Below are positions 8,110 through 16,290 of a stretch of DNA of 31,467 bases, in pieces. The stretch is from NCBI GenBank assembly GCA_964465735.1, contig CAYXKT010000016.1, forward strand, positions 1-31,467, read 5' to 3'. Each line of letters opens with the position of its first letter. Position 1 is the stretch's first letter. This stretch comes from Erginobacter sp964465735. GTDB taxonomy: Bacteria > Auribacterota > Erginobacteria > Erginobacterales > Erginobacteraceae. Under the pieces are notes generated by a model, which searched no databases, was not told the origin of the DNA, and was given only the letters and a program-made list of their open reading frames with translations. The position numbers and the translations under genes are program-made.

Positions 8110-10424
8110 TTATTTGCCAGTGCTTCCAGAATCTTTTCTTTGGTCAGGGGGATCTCGTAGAAGTCGATCCCGATCGCATCGTAAACCGCGTTGAGAATCG
8201 CCGGAGCGACCCCGAGCAGGGGATGTTCGCCGATCCCTCGGGCCCCGAAGGGGCCGATCTCACCCGGGGTCTCGACAAACTCAACCGTCTGCCGGCCGGG
8301 GACGTCGCTGATAGTCGGAAAGCGGTACCGGCGCAAGGTCGGGTTGAGGGCCTGTCCCTCACTGTCGAACTTCACCTCTTCGTAAAGAGAGGCGCCGATC
8401 CCCATCATCACCCCGCCGACTACCTGTCCCCGGCTCTGGACCGGGTTGATTATCCGGCCGGCATCTAAGGAGGAGGCGAAGTGGTCGATGATGATCTTCC
8501 CGGTCTTTTTCTCGATCCGGATCTCACAGGCCTGGGCTCCGAAGGTGTAGGTGATCCCCATCCGGCCCTGGCCGTTTTCGTCCGGGTTGGACTGCATCGG
8601 CAGCCGGGCGTCGGCGGTGGTGTGGACGACGCTCCCCACGGTAACTCCGTCGTCGAAGGTGTAACCTCGGCCCAGCTCGGGGACCGGGACCCGGAAGGTC
8701 GGGTCGGATTTGAGAAAGACATAGTCCCCGTCGAAGTCGAGCCGATCGACTTCAGTTCTCAGTACGATGCCGGCTGTCTTTTTTAACTCAGCGATCGCCT
8801 TCTCGGCTGCCCGGACCACCGCCCGGCCGCCCTGGATGGTGAACATCGAGCCGATTGTCTGCCACTCCCAGGGACTGAACTGGGTGTCGATCTCGGTATA
8901 GACCCGGATCCGCTCGGGGGCGATCTTCAGTACCTCGGCGGCTACTGTCCGCACCACGTTGCGCAACCCCTGGCCGACCTCGGCCCCGCCCATATTGATA
9001 CAGACCGAGCCGTCACGGTTAAATTTCAGATAGCAGCTCTTGGAGGAGAAGGACGCCCCCTTGGGGGATTTCATCAGGGCGGCGAAGCCCCGGCCGTAGT
9101 AGTAATCCTCGTCCTCGGCTTTTTCCTTGGGCTGGGAGAAGACCGCCCGGCGGACGATCGCGGCGCATTTTGTTACGTCTCCGTTGGTGGGATGAATGGT
9201 CTCGCCCAGAGCGGTGACCTTCCCCGGGCCGAGGTAATTCTTCTCCCTGAGCTCAAAGAGATCGATCTTCAGTTTCCGGGCCAGGATGTCCATCATCCGC
9301 TCGATCGCCAGGTGCGACTCCTGGTGGCCGTAGCCTCGGAAGGCCCCGACCGGCGGGGTGTTGGTATAGACCGAGTAGCCGTCGAGATAGCAGTTAGGGA
9401 ATTCGTAGATTCCGGTGGAGTTGTGAGTGGCGGCGATCAGGACGTGGACCCCGGTGTCCGCCGAGGCTCCGGTAGAGTGGAGGATCTCGGTCTTTATCGC
9501 GGTCAGGGTCCCGTCCTTCCTGGCCCCGATTTTGATCCGGGTCCGCATTCCGTGGCCGAGCAAGGTGCTCAAAAAGTCCTCTTTCCGAGTGCCAAACCAC
9601 TTCACCGGGCGTCCGGGGACCTGGCTGGCCAGATAAGCGATGGTCTGTTCGACGGTGACGTCCGATTTGTAGCCGAAGCAGCCGCCCAGTTCAGGGATAT
9701 GGACCCGGACATCGCAGATCGGCAGCCCGTAAACCCGGGCCACTTCCTCCCGGACAATAAAAGGGCAGACCGAGGAGGACCAGATCTCGATTGTCTCATC
9801 CTCGTGAAACCAGGCAATCGATCCGTGGGGTTCGATCGCCGAGCAGGAGCCGAAGGGGTAGTTGAATTCGCCTTCTAAAATTTCGTCAGCCTCGGCGAAT
9901 CCCCGTTCGATATCTCCCTTCTTCAGCGTGTAGCGGTTGGCGATATTGGTGCCGCCGATTGGGGCGATTCCGGGGAGGTGCCAGAAGTCGGCGCTCTTTT
10001 CGTGAATCAGGACCGCGTCTTTCTTCAGGGCGTCCCGGGCATCGGTATAGACCGGGAGCGGCTCATAGCTGGTCTTGATCTTCTCCAACGCTGCTCTGGC
10101 CTGCGCCAGTGTTTCGGCAATCACGGCGGCTACCGGCTGGCCGATATAGTGGACCTTATCGACGGCCATCGGGGTCAGGTCGCGGATGTTATCGCCGTAG
10201 AACAGGTTGGAGCCCGCCCCGGTCACTACCTTGATTACTCCAGGGCATTTTTCCGCATCCGAGGTATCAATGGAGATGATCCGGCCGTGGGCGCAGTCGG
10301 GCCGGAGGATGGCGGCGTAAAGCATTCCGGGCAGCCTGATGTCGTCAAGGAACTGGACCCGGCCGGTAATCTTGGCGGCGGCGTCGGGGCGGGGGATGTT
10401 TTTCCCGATATATTTCAGGGTCAT
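8106..10424 (-). CDS. Molybdopterin-binding large subunit of a xanthine dehydrogenase-family hydroxylase
   Basis: The 772-residue protein is full length for the large subunit of xanthine dehydrogenase/aldehyde oxidase/CO dehydrogenase-type enzymes. It opens with the typical RPDAAAKITGRVQFLDDI and LYAAILRPDCAHGRI segments. It contains VGAFRGYGHQESHLAIERMM, the loop that contacts the molybdenum cofactor (FRGYG-type, so not the Cys-loop of true CO dehydrogenase), and GGAEVGQGLRNVVRTVAAEV. The C-terminal GPFGARGIGEHPLLG includes Glu733, matching the catalytic Glu. It catalyses hydroxylation of an aldehyde, purine or N-heterocycle; the substrate cannot be read from sequence. It forms an operon with the [2Fe-2S] subunit; no FAD subunit is next to it. 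The TAG stop is inside a REP-like repeat. Confidence 0.93.
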   Translation of the reverse strand: MTLKYIGKNIPRPDAAAKITGRVQFLDDIRLPGMLYAAILRPDCAHGRIISIDTSDAEKCPGVIKVVTGAGSNLFYGDNIRDLTPMAVDKVHYIGQPVAAVIAETLAQARAALEKIKTSYEPLPVYTDARDALKKDAVLIHEKSADFWHLPGIAPIGGTNIANRYTLKKGDIERGFAEADEILEGEFNYPFGSCSAIEPHGSIAWFHEDETIEIWSSSVCPFIVREEVARVYGLPICDVRVHIPELGGCFGYKSDVTVEQTIAYLASQVPGRPVKWFGTRKEDFLSTLLGHGMRTRIKIGARKDGTLTAIKTEILHSTGASADTGVHVLIAATHNSTGIYEFPNCYLDGYSVYTNTPPVGAFRGYGHQESHLAIERMMDILARKLKIDLFELREKNYLGPGKVTALGETIHPTNGDVTKCAAIVRRAVFSQPKEKAEDEDYYYGRGFAALMKSPKGASFSSKSCYLKFNRDGSVCINMGGAEVGQGLRNVVRTVAAEVLKIAPERIRVYTEIDTQFSPWEWQTIGSMFTIQGGRAVVRAAEKAIAELKKTAGIVLRTEVDRLDFDGDYVFLKSDPTFRVPVPELGRGYTFDDGVTVGSVVHTTADARLPMQSNPDENGQGRMGITYTFGAQACEIRIEKKTGKIIIDHFASSLDAGRIINPVQSRGQVVGGVMMGIGASLYEEVKFDSEGQALNPTLRRYRFPTISDVPGRQTVEFVETPGEIGPFGARGIGEHPLLGVAPAILNAVYDAIGIDFYEIPLTKEKILEALANK

Positions 10425-10751
10425 CGATTGTCTCCTTGTTGTGTTTACTGATTGTCGAGTTTAACAATGATGATCAGATCTATTTCTTCGCCAGAACCGT
10501 TTTTTTTTTCAACCGCGGATCTGGTTAATTTTCGCCGGAATCTTGCCGGGTTCAATATCCAATGTTTTATCGTCGGCCTTCCAAAACGCCATTATAATAC
10601 CTCAGACTGGAAAAATATTCAACTGTTGGCGGGAAAAATACTGGGGAGTAAAACAGGTATCTGTGATAGGATTAATTCCACCGTCAGATTGGTGTTCTCG
10701 GGCCGGTGGAAAAAAATATCACGGATGGGTAACCCAAACCGGGAGAAGAAA
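10425..10751. other. Divergent intergenic region
   Basis: About 330 bp separate the divergent hydroxylase and HdeD-like genes. A perfect TATAAT (10593-10598) pointing toward the + strand gene is present but I see no convincing -35 at the right distance. A run of nine or more T residues occurs near 10500. No protein-coding gene is supported, although the frame of the downstream gene remains open. Confidence 0.4.
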
Positions 10752-11318
10752 ATGGACGAAATCGTGGTTAGAGAAGGAATTTTGCTTACCAAACACTGGT
10801 GGGCTCTGGCGATTCGGGGGGTGGGCGCGATCGTGCTCGGACTGCTGGCCTTGACCTGGCCCGGGCTCTTTGCCAAATCTGTTATTTTGATTTTCGGTAT
10901 CTACTTCCTGATCCAGGGGGTCTTTACCCTGTTCTCGGCCGCCGACCTCCGACAGGAACCGCAGCGGGGGTCCCTGGTCTTTCACGCTTTGATCGGGATC
11001 GGGTCTGGTCTGGTCCTGCTCCTCTTCCCCAGGGTCTTCGCGGTGATCGCAATCTGGGTGATCTGTTTCTGGGCACTGTCCACCGGACTTCTGGAGATTG
11101 GCGCCGCCCTGAAACTACCCGCCGGTTCCAGGGGCAAGTGGCTCTACTGCCTCTCCGGCGTCTTCTCAGTCGTGATCGGTATTGTTCTTTTGACCCGTCC
11201 TCTGGCCGGGATCCTGGTGGTTCTCTGGATGATCGGGATCTACGCTATTCTGGCCGGGGCGACGATGTTCGGGCTGTCGCTTCAGCTGCGTTCAATGTCC
11301 AGTAAAACGACACCGTAG
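10752..11318 (+). CDS. HdeD/DUF308-family membrane protein
   Basis: The frame is open for 300 nt upstream, but ATG at 10752 has GGGAGAA just before it and begins the recognisable protein (MDEIVVREGILLTKHWWALA). The product of 188 residues contains about six hydrophobic helices arranged as three repeats of the DUF308 type (for example WWALAIRGVGAIVLGLLALT and LYCLSGVFSVVIGIVLLTRP). HdeD proteins are associated with acid or envelope stress in enterobacteria, but the biochemical role of the family is unknown. It lies 18 nt before the phosphatase gene in the same direction, so the two may be an operon linking a membrane protein to stress signalling. Confidence 0.85.
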   Translation: MDEIVVREGILLTKHWWALAIRGVGAIVLGLLALTWPGLFAKSVILIFGIYFLIQGVFTLFSAADLRQEPQRGSLVFHALIGIGSGLVLLLFPRVFAVIAIWVICFWALSTGLLEIGAALKLPAGSRGKWLYCLSGVFSVVIGIVLLTRPLAGILVVLWMIGIYAILAGATMFGLSLQLRSMSSKTTP

Positions 11319-11336
11319 CTGAAAATCTCTCGGCCG

Positions 11337-13070
11337 ATGAGACTGAGACCCCGCTTAACCCTGGCTTTCGCTTTTATCACCCTCTTTGCCATCACCGCTC
11401 TGCTGGTGTCCGCCGAGATCGGGATCAACCGGCTGACCAAACGGTCCACCGAGATGGCTTCCAAGGCGGTGGAGAAGATCTCCGAAGAGAACTACTATCT
11501 CGCCGAAGATGTCCTGACCCGTTACGGGGAGAAGATGGTGGAGATGAAGGCCCGTAATGTGGCCAACGAGATCTCCCTTTATCTGGATGAGCGGGAAAAG
11601 TTTGATTATGCCCGGTTGCGGGAGGATAAGAAGTTGCGGGCGATTGCCACTCAGGTTATTCACTCTGAGTTCCCTGAGACCCGGGTGGCCGGGAACGTGG
11701 ATCTGGGCGATTACACCGGTCACTCCGTGCTCCATTCCAACCCCGAAGTGGAGGGACATAACTACGAGCAGTGGCGGGAGAAGTACCCCGATATGTGGGA
11801 TTGTGTGGTCCGCTCCTTTTCCCAGGAGGAGGTCCGGGCCTACTATACCTTCATCGATCGGGAGAACCGGACCCGGAAGAAATATATGGTGGGCCGTCAG
11901 GTCCCGGATACCCCGTTTATCGTGTACGCGGCGGTGGAGATCGATGAATACTTTCTCCCGGTACAACAGGAGATCCGCCGGGTGGGAGCGGCGACGGTCG
12001 CAGAAGTTGACGGGAAGATCGAGGCGGCGGCGGAACTGTTCAGCGACTTGATCAAGACCCGCAGTTTATTCCTCGGCCTCTTGATCCTGTTCTTGAGCGG
12101 GGCCCTGGGCTGGGTTCTGGCGGCCCGGATCTCCCGGCCGATCCGCCGGCTCCGCGATGGAGTGGAGAAGCTGGGTGAAGGCGACTTCAGCGTCGAAGTC
12201 CCCTCCGGCGGTCTGACCGAGACGGCCGAACTGTCGGCGGCCTTCAATCGGTTAGGGGGCCGGCTCAAAGAATATATGGAGAACCTGAAGCGGGAGGTGG
12301 GGGCCCGGGAAGCGGTGGAGAGTGAAGTCCGGATCGCCCGCCAGATTCAGAAATCGCTCCTGCCTCACTCTTTTCCCCCCTTTCCCGACCGGTCGGAGTT
12401 CGAACTCTTCGCCCTTAATCTGGCGGCCAAGGAAGTGGCTGGAGATTTCTACGATTTTTTCCTGATGGACGATGACCGGCTGGCCCTGGTGATCGCCGAT
12501 GTCTCCGGGAAAGGGATCCCGGCCGCCCTCTTTATGGCGGTCAGCCGGACGGTGATCAAGAATATCTGCGGCCGGGAGACCGACCCCGGCCGGGCCCTGA
12601 CGGCGGCCAACGATAGTATCTACCAGGATAACGAGGCCTGTATGTTCGTGACCCTGATCCTCGGCTGCTACCGGATCTCCACCGGCGAGTTGACCTTCGC
12701 CAACGCCGGCCACGACGAGATGCTCCTGATCAAGGAAGACGGGACAGTCGAGCCCTTTGGTCTGATGGGGGGGACCGCGGTGGGGATCGTCGGGGACGAA
12801 GTTTATCAGAGCGGGCGGTGGACGATCGAGATCGGCCAGACCCTGGTCTTTTATACCGACGGGGTGACCGAGGCCACCTCGCCGGAGAACAAACTCTTCG
12901 GACGGCATCGGTTGGAGCAACTTCTGCGGGAGAATGCCGGGCGGTCCGCGCGAGAGATCTGCCAACGGATCCGGGAGGCGGTGACGGAGTTTCAGCGGGG
13001 CGGGCAGTTCGATGACGTTACCGTGATGGTCCTGAAGCGATCCCGGCCTGATCCCAAGTCAGTCGAATAA
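11337..13070 (+). CDS. Membrane sensor Ser/Thr phosphatase (Cache-like sensor, HAMP, SpoIIE/RsbU-type PP2C)
   Basis: The 577-residue protein has a first membrane helix at about 8-28, an extracytoplasmic region 30-243 containing a Cache/PAS-like segment (GDYTGHSVLHSNPEVEGHNY), a second helix at about 244-263, a HAMP domain 264-316 (ISRPIRRLRDGVEKLGEGDF) and a coiled-coil leading into a PPM phosphatase domain. Phosphatase motifs with metal-binding Asp residues are visible: EVAGDFYDFF (D370), VIADVSGKGIPAALFMA (D388), FANAGHDEMLL, FYTDGVTEA (D508) and FDDVTVMVL. Such proteins dephosphorylate anti-sigma-factor antagonists or related STAS/HPt partners in partner-switching circuits; no anti-sigma factor or STAS gene is adjacent, so the target is unknown. 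No clear ribosome site precedes the ATG. Confidence 0.9.
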   Translation: MRLRPRLTLAFAFITLFAITALLVSAEIGINRLTKRSTEMASKAVEKISEENYYLAEDVLTRYGEKMVEMKARNVANEISLYLDEREKFDYARLREDKKLRAIATQVIHSEFPETRVAGNVDLGDYTGHSVLHSNPEVEGHNYEQWREKYPDMWDCVVRSFSQEEVRAYYTFIDRENRTRKKYMVGRQVPDTPFIVYAAVEIDEYFLPVQQEIRRVGAATVAEVDGKIEAAAELFSDLIKTRSLFLGLLILFLSGALGWVLAARISRPIRRLRDGVEKLGEGDFSVEVPSGGLTETAELSAAFNRLGGRLKEYMENLKREVGAREAVESEVRIARQIQKSLLPHSFPPFPDRSEFELFALNLAAKEVAGDFYDFFLMDDDRLALVIADVSGKGIPAALFMAVSRTVIKNICGRETDPGRALTAANDSIYQDNEACMFVTLILGCYRISTGELTFANAGHDEMLLIKEDGTVEPFGLMGGTAVGIVGDEVYQSGRWTIEIGQTLVFYTDGVTEATSPENKLFGRHRLEQLLRENAGRSAREICQRIREAVTEFQRGGQFDDVTVMVLKRSRPDPKSVE

Positions 13071-13088
13071 TCCCATCAATAATCGTCT

Positions 13089-13799
13089 TTGAACTTTCTT
13101 CCGACAATTATTTTTTCAGTGGTGGTATTGTGGTCGGCGAGTCCGATTTGGGCGCAGAGCGCCGAGGTCATCTCTTTGCGCGGACACTTCCCCCTGAAAC
13201 ACGGTCTCGGCTGGAGATACAACTCCAACCTGGGGGAGATCAGATCCACAGTTAGTGTCGAGGGTGATCGATTGACGATCGATTCCCGGTCCCGCCGGCT
13301 CGATATTGTGCAAAATTATCTCCTGGCCCCGGAAGGGGTTTTATTAACCTCCGCCGAAAGCAAGACCTTTCTCTACTCCAGTCGGCGGACCTATCACCCG
13401 TTCCTTCTCCGCTTTCCTGCCGAGGTCGTGATCGGCCAGAGCTGGGAGTGGGAGGGAAGAGAGGTGGTGGATCGGAATTCGATTGTCAACAGCCGACTCC
13501 GGGGGAAGATTGAGAGTTGGGAGAAGGTCACGGTTCCGGCCGGCGAGTTTGATTGTCTAAAAGTGACCGTGGAGACCGTCTCCGACGACGGAACAGTCAG
13601 CCGCTCCACCCAGTGGTTAGCCTCCGAGGTCGGGATAGTTAAGGCCGCGGTAGAGGTAGAAGCAGGGGGCTTCTCCGGCCTGATTATCTCCCTGCTTGGC
13701 TTCGATACTTATTCCCTGGAGTTACTGGAGATGACCGGTGCAAAGGGAGAGGGGGGCGGACTGGAGCGGCCAGACGAAAATCTTCCCAACCAGGGTTGA
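13089..13799 (+). CDS. Exported protein of unknown function (DUF3108-like)
   Basis: The only possible start is TTG at 13089, because an in-frame stop lies at 13080-13082; 18 nt separate it from the phosphatase stop. The 236-residue product begins with a signal peptide (MNFLPTIIFSVVVLWSASPI, cleavage near AQS) and is predicted beta-rich. The segment VTVPAGEFDCLKVTVETVSD followed by STQWLASEVGIVKAAVEVEA is typical of DUF3108-type periplasmic proteins that use a VPAGxFxCLK strand. It has one Cys. The last 20 residues are Gly/Glu-rich and not conserved-looking. The function is unknown. The end of the gene overlaps the perR promoter -35. Confidence 0.6.
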   Translation: MNFLPTIIFSVVVLWSASPIWAQSAEVISLRGHFPLKHGLGWRYNSNLGEIRSTVSVEGDRLTIDSRSRRLDIVQNYLLAPEGVLLTSAESKTFLYSSRRTYHPFLLRFPAEVVIGQSWEWEGREVVDRNSIVNSRLRGKIESWEKVTVPAGEFDCLKVTVETVSDDGTVSRSTQWLASEVGIVKAAVEVEAGGFSGLIISLLGFDTYSLELLEMTGAKGEGGGLERPDENLPNQG

Positions 13800-13824
13800 C
13801 ATCCGCCTTGCTCTTAAGTATTAT
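13796..13824 (+). promoter_or_regulatory. Sigma-70 promoter of the perR cluster
   Basis: TTGACA (13796-13801) and TATTAT (13819-13824) are separated by exactly 17 bp, a near-consensus promoter, placed about 50 bp before the perR start codon. The -35 overlaps the end of the preceding gene (its TGA stop is within TTGACA). Confidence 0.75.
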
Positions 13825-13835
13825 GATAATAATAA
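13821..13835 (+). promoter_or_regulatory. Per-box-like operator overlapping the -10
   Basis: TTATGATAATAATAA matches the Per-box consensus TTATAATNATTATAA at 12 of 14 specified positions. It begins inside the -10 hexamer, so bound PerR would block RNA polymerase. The consensus is established for Bacillus PerR; autoregulation here is inferred. Confidence 0.6.
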
Positions 13836-13872
13836 TTGTTACCAGAAGAGAAGTGTATCAGGAAGCCGGCGG

Positions 13873-14268
13873 ATGAAGACACAATTGAGAATAACCAAGC
13901 AGCGTCGGATTATCTTAGAGGAACTTCGGCGAAGCAAAAGTCACCCGACGGCGGATGAACTGTATGAGAAGGTGCGGTGTCGCCTCCCCCGGATCAGCCT
14001 GGGGACGGTTTACCGGAACCTGGAGCTGCTCTCTCGGGGAGGATTGATCGGAAAAATTGAGAACACCGGGGTGAAGATGCGATTTGACTCGGTAGTCGAA
14101 CCGCATTATCATATCCATTGTCGGCATTGCGGCCGGGTATCCGACCTAAAGCTGGCGGATCCGCCCGATCTGGCCGGGCTGATTGAGAACTCGGACGGGT
14201 TTCGCGTTACCGGATACCGGCTGAATTTTACCGGTGTCTGTCCCCGGTGCCAGCAAGCTCAACACTAA
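13873..14268 (+). CDS. perR: PerR-type peroxide-sensing Fur-family repressor
   Basis: Start at ATG 13873 (MKTQLRITKQRRIILEELRR); the upstream extension covers the promoter and is rejected. The 131-residue protein has the Fur-family winged helix (HPTADELYEKVRCRLPRISL followed by GTVYRNLELL) and a dimerisation domain. The regulatory-metal residues of Bacillus PerR have counterparts: H24 in HPTADEL, D72 in RFD, H78 and H80 in HYH. The structural zinc site is C83/C86 (CRHC) and C123/C126 (CPRC). In PerR, peroxide oxidises the iron-coordinating His residues and releases DNA. Its place at the head of rbr-dfx-ftn and a Per-box in its own promoter support PerR over Fur, though the exact metal specificity cannot be fixed from sequence. 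Confidence 0.85.
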   Translation: MKTQLRITKQRRIILEELRRSKSHPTADELYEKVRCRLPRISLGTVYRNLELLSRGGLIGKIENTGVKMRFDSVVEPHYHIHCRHCGRVSDLKLADPPDLAGLIENSDGFRVTGYRLNFTGVCPRCQQAQH

Positions 14269-14314
14269 CCACCGGCCGTCGTCCTGACGGCGGAAAAAAC
14301 CAGGAGGAAAAATT

Positions 14315-14893
14315 ATGGAATTGAAAGGTACGAAGACGGCGAAGAATCTAATGACCGCTTTCACCGGTGAGTCGCAGGCCCGCAACCGCTATACCTACTT
14401 TGCCTCGAAGGCCAAGAAGGAAGGTTTTGTCCAGATCTCCAATATTTTCACCGAGACCGCCGACCAGGAGAAGGAGCACGCCAAGCGTCTCTTCAAGTTT
14501 ATGACCGGGGGCGAGGAAGTTGTGTTGCCCGAGGCAGCTTTCCCCTTTGGGACCATCGGTTCGACCGCTGAGAACCTCCGGGAAGCGGCTGCCGGGGAAC
14601 ATTACGAGTGGACCGAGATGTATCCTGACTTTGCCCGGATCGCCCGGGAAGAAGGTTTCGCGGCGATCGCTAAGGCGATGGAGTCGATCGCGGTGTCCGA
14701 GAAGCAACACGAGAAGCGTTACCTCGACCTGATGAACAATATCCAGGCCGGTCGGGTCTTCAAGCGCGATGAGGAAGTGGTCTGGCGCTGTCTGAATTGT
14801 GGCTACCTGCACAAGGGAACCGAGGCCCTCGAACTCTGCCCCGCCTGCATCCATCCCCAAGCTCACTTCGAGTTGTTGGGGGAAAACTGGTAG
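14315..14893 (+). CDS. rbr: Rubrerythrin
   Basis: The ATG at 14315 follows AGGAGG. The 192-residue protein has an N-terminal four-helix diiron domain with the expected acidic/His ligands (E19 in TGESQARNRY, E52 and H55 in DQEKEHAKRL, E95/E98 in GEHYEW, E129 and H132 in SEKQHEKRY) and a C-terminal rubredoxin domain with C159/C162 and C175/C178 (WRCLNCGY and LCPAC). It is full length for classical rubrerythrin. It reduces hydrogen peroxide to water in the cytoplasm of anaerobes, with electrons passing through the rubredoxin iron. It lies 46 nt after perR in the same direction. Confidence 0.97.
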   Translation: MELKGTKTAKNLMTAFTGESQARNRYTYFASKAKKEGFVQISNIFTETADQEKEHAKRLFKFMTGGEEVVLPEAAFPFGTIGSTAENLREAAAGEHYEWTEMYPDFARIAREEGFAAIAKAMESIAVSEKQHEKRYLDLMNNIQAGRVFKRDEEVVWRCLNCGYLHKGTEALELCPACIHPQAHFELLGENW

Positions 14894-14952
14894 TCGCAGA
14901 GAATTCAGTATCCGGGATTCGGAAGTCAAAAATTTCAATACAGGAGTTTGTT

Positions 14953-15333
14953 ATGGCGAAGAGATTTGAGATTTACAAGTGCGAGATCTGCGGCAATATC
15001 GTGGAATTACTTCACGGCGGGGCGGGAACTCTGGTCTGCTGCAATGAGGATATGATCCTGATGAAAGAGCAGACCGCCGATAAGACGACCGAGAAGCACG
15101 TTCCGGTGATCGAGGAGACTGATCGCGGGACCGTGGTCAAGGTCGGCTCGGTGCCCCACCCGATGCAGGAGGCTCACTACATCGAGTGGATCCAGCTGAT
15201 CTCTCCTGATGGGGTGCACGCCCCTCGCCACTTCCTCAAGCCGGGAGAGTCGCCGGAGACAGTCTTCAAGATGAAACTCCCCGGAGCGATCGCCCGCGAG
15301 TACTGTAACATCCACGGGCTTTGGAAAGCCTGA
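14953..15333 (+). CDS. dfx: Desulfoferrodoxin (2Fe superoxide reductase)
   Basis: Start at ATG 14953 with AGGAG upstream. The 126-residue protein has both iron centres. Centre I in the N-terminal desulforedoxin-like domain uses C10, C13, C29 and C30 (YKCEICGNI and LVCCNED). Centre II, the superoxide reductase site, uses H49 (EKHVPVIE), H69 (PHPM), H75 (EAHYIEW), C118 and H121 (EYCNIHGLW); the lysine/glutamate loop residue E47-K48 before H49 is also kept. It reduces superoxide to peroxide without making oxygen, and the neighbouring rubrerythrin removes that peroxide. All ligands are present, so it should be active. Confidence 0.97.
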   Translation: MAKRFEIYKCEICGNIVELLHGGAGTLVCCNEDMILMKEQTADKTTEKHVPVIEETDRGTVVKVGSVPHPMQEAHYIEWIQLISPDGVHAPRHFLKPGESPETVFKMKLPGAIAREYCNIHGLWKA

Positions 15334-15461
15334 GCGCATCGTCTATCCCCTGACCGGGTTTTTAGCGGCAGGGTGATCGTGCCGGTCCGGTTGGTAGTTT
15401 TCAAGTCCCGGCCCGACCTGGTGCGAGCGAGGCCATCATTCTTGATCTTAGGAGGATATTT
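15334..15461 (+). other. Spacer between dfx and ftn
   Basis: This 128-nt gap contains GC-rich inverted stretches (for example CCGGTCCGG) but no T-run, so no terminator is convincing. AGGAGG stands just before the ferritin ATG. Transcription probably continues from dfx into ftn. Confidence 0.4.
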
Positions 15462-15971
15462 ATGATCAGCGAGAAGATGCAGGAAGCTTTGAATGTCCAG
15501 ATCAATAAGGAGCTCTACTCGGCTTATCTCTACCTCTCGATGTCAGCCTGGTGCGAATCGGTCAGCCTGAGCGGTTTTGCCAACTGGATGACGATCCAGG
15601 CCCAGGAAGAGGTCAGCCACGCCGATAAAATTTTCGGCTATCTCAACGAGCGGGGAGGACGGGTTCTTCTCCAACCGATCGAGGGACCCCAGACCGAATG
15701 GACTTCGATCCTTGAGGTTTTCGAGGAGGTCCTGGAACACGAGAAGCTGGTGACGGGGTTGATCCACGGGTTGGTCAAGCTGGCCCGCTCGGAGAGCGAC
15801 TACGCCAGTGAGACCTTTCTCCACTGGTTTGTCACCGAGCAGGTCGAGGAGGAAGCTTCGGCGACGGCGGTAGTGGAGAAGTTGAAACTGGCCGGTGACC
15901 GGGGCGGAGGCCTCTTGATGCTGGATCGGGAGATGGCGGCCCGGGTGTTCACGCCCCCGGCGGCGGAGTAA
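15462..15971 (+). CDS. ftnA: Ferritin (non-haem)
   Basis: The 169-residue protein is the usual bacterial FtnA length and begins MISEKMQEALNVQINKELYS. Diiron ferroxidase ligands are present at E17, E50 and H53 (QAQEEVSHADKI), E94 and Q127/E130 (TEQVEEEASA). It stores iron in a 24-mer cage and oxidises Fe(II), limiting Fenton chemistry. AGGAGG precedes the ATG. It belongs to the peroxide-defence cluster by position and by function. Confidence 0.95.
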   Translation: MISEKMQEALNVQINKELYSAYLYLSMSAWCESVSLSGFANWMTIQAQEEVSHADKIFGYLNERGGRVLLQPIEGPQTEWTSILEVFEEVLEHEKLVTGLIHGLVKLARSESDYASETFLHWFVTEQVEEEASATAVVEKLKLAGDRGGGLLMLDREMAARVFTPPAAE

Positions 15972-16068
15972 ACAGGGCTTTCTTCTGCTGGATCCGGGAA
16001 GCAATTTCAATCGATGACTACCGGCCGTCCGTTTGAACGGAGCCGGAGTTACTGAAGGAGTTGATATA

Positions 16069-16290
16069 ATGAAGGAAAGAGTAGAAGCGGCGCTGAAGAA
16101 GATCCGTCCGATCCTGCAGCGGGATGGCGGTGACGTGGAGTTGATTGAGGTGACCGAGGATGGAGTGGTCAAGGTCAAGCTGACCGGGGCTTGCGGCGGC
16201 TGCCCGATGGCCTCGATGACTCTGAAGCACGGAGTGGAACGGGCGATCCGGGAGGATATCCCCGAGATCAAGTCCGTGGTCTCGGTCTGA
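16069..16290 (+). CDS. NifU C-terminal-domain (Nfu-type) Fe-S scaffold
   Basis: Start at ATG 16069, preceded by GAAGGAG. The 73-residue protein is a stand-alone NifU C-terminal domain: MKERVEAALKKIRPILQRDG followed by GDVELIEV and the CGGC motif (C42, C45) in TGACGGCPMASMTLKHGVE. The two Cys bridge a [4Fe-4S] cluster in a dimer that is delivered to apo-proteins. It comes 97 nt after ferritin; grouping with iron storage and superoxide defence suggests a role in repairing clusters after oxidative damage. Confidence 0.93.
   Translation: MKERVEAALKKIRPILQRDGGDVELIEVTEDGVVKVKLTGACGGCPMASMTLKHGVERAIREDIPEIKSVVSV

Noticed and set aside
9192..9878. 228-codon plus-strand frame inside the hydroxylase gene
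   Set aside because: It is antisense to a clearly conserved gene; GC-rich coding DNA often leaves the opposite frame open.
8106..10424. Aerobic CO dehydrogenase (CoxL) identity for the large subunit
   Set aside because: The active-site loop is of FRGYG type without the Cys of CoxL, so only the wider hydroxylase family is supported.
10593..10598. Perfect TATAAT as a promoter for the HdeD-like gene
   Set aside because: No -35 of quality at 16-18 bp; kept only as a remark.
10452..10751. N-terminal extension of the HdeD-like gene from 10452
   Set aside because: The extension is not hydrophobic or family-like; the ribosome site and family start point to 10752.
15334..15461. Terminator between dfx and ftn
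   Set aside because: GC-rich pairing is weak and there is no T-run.
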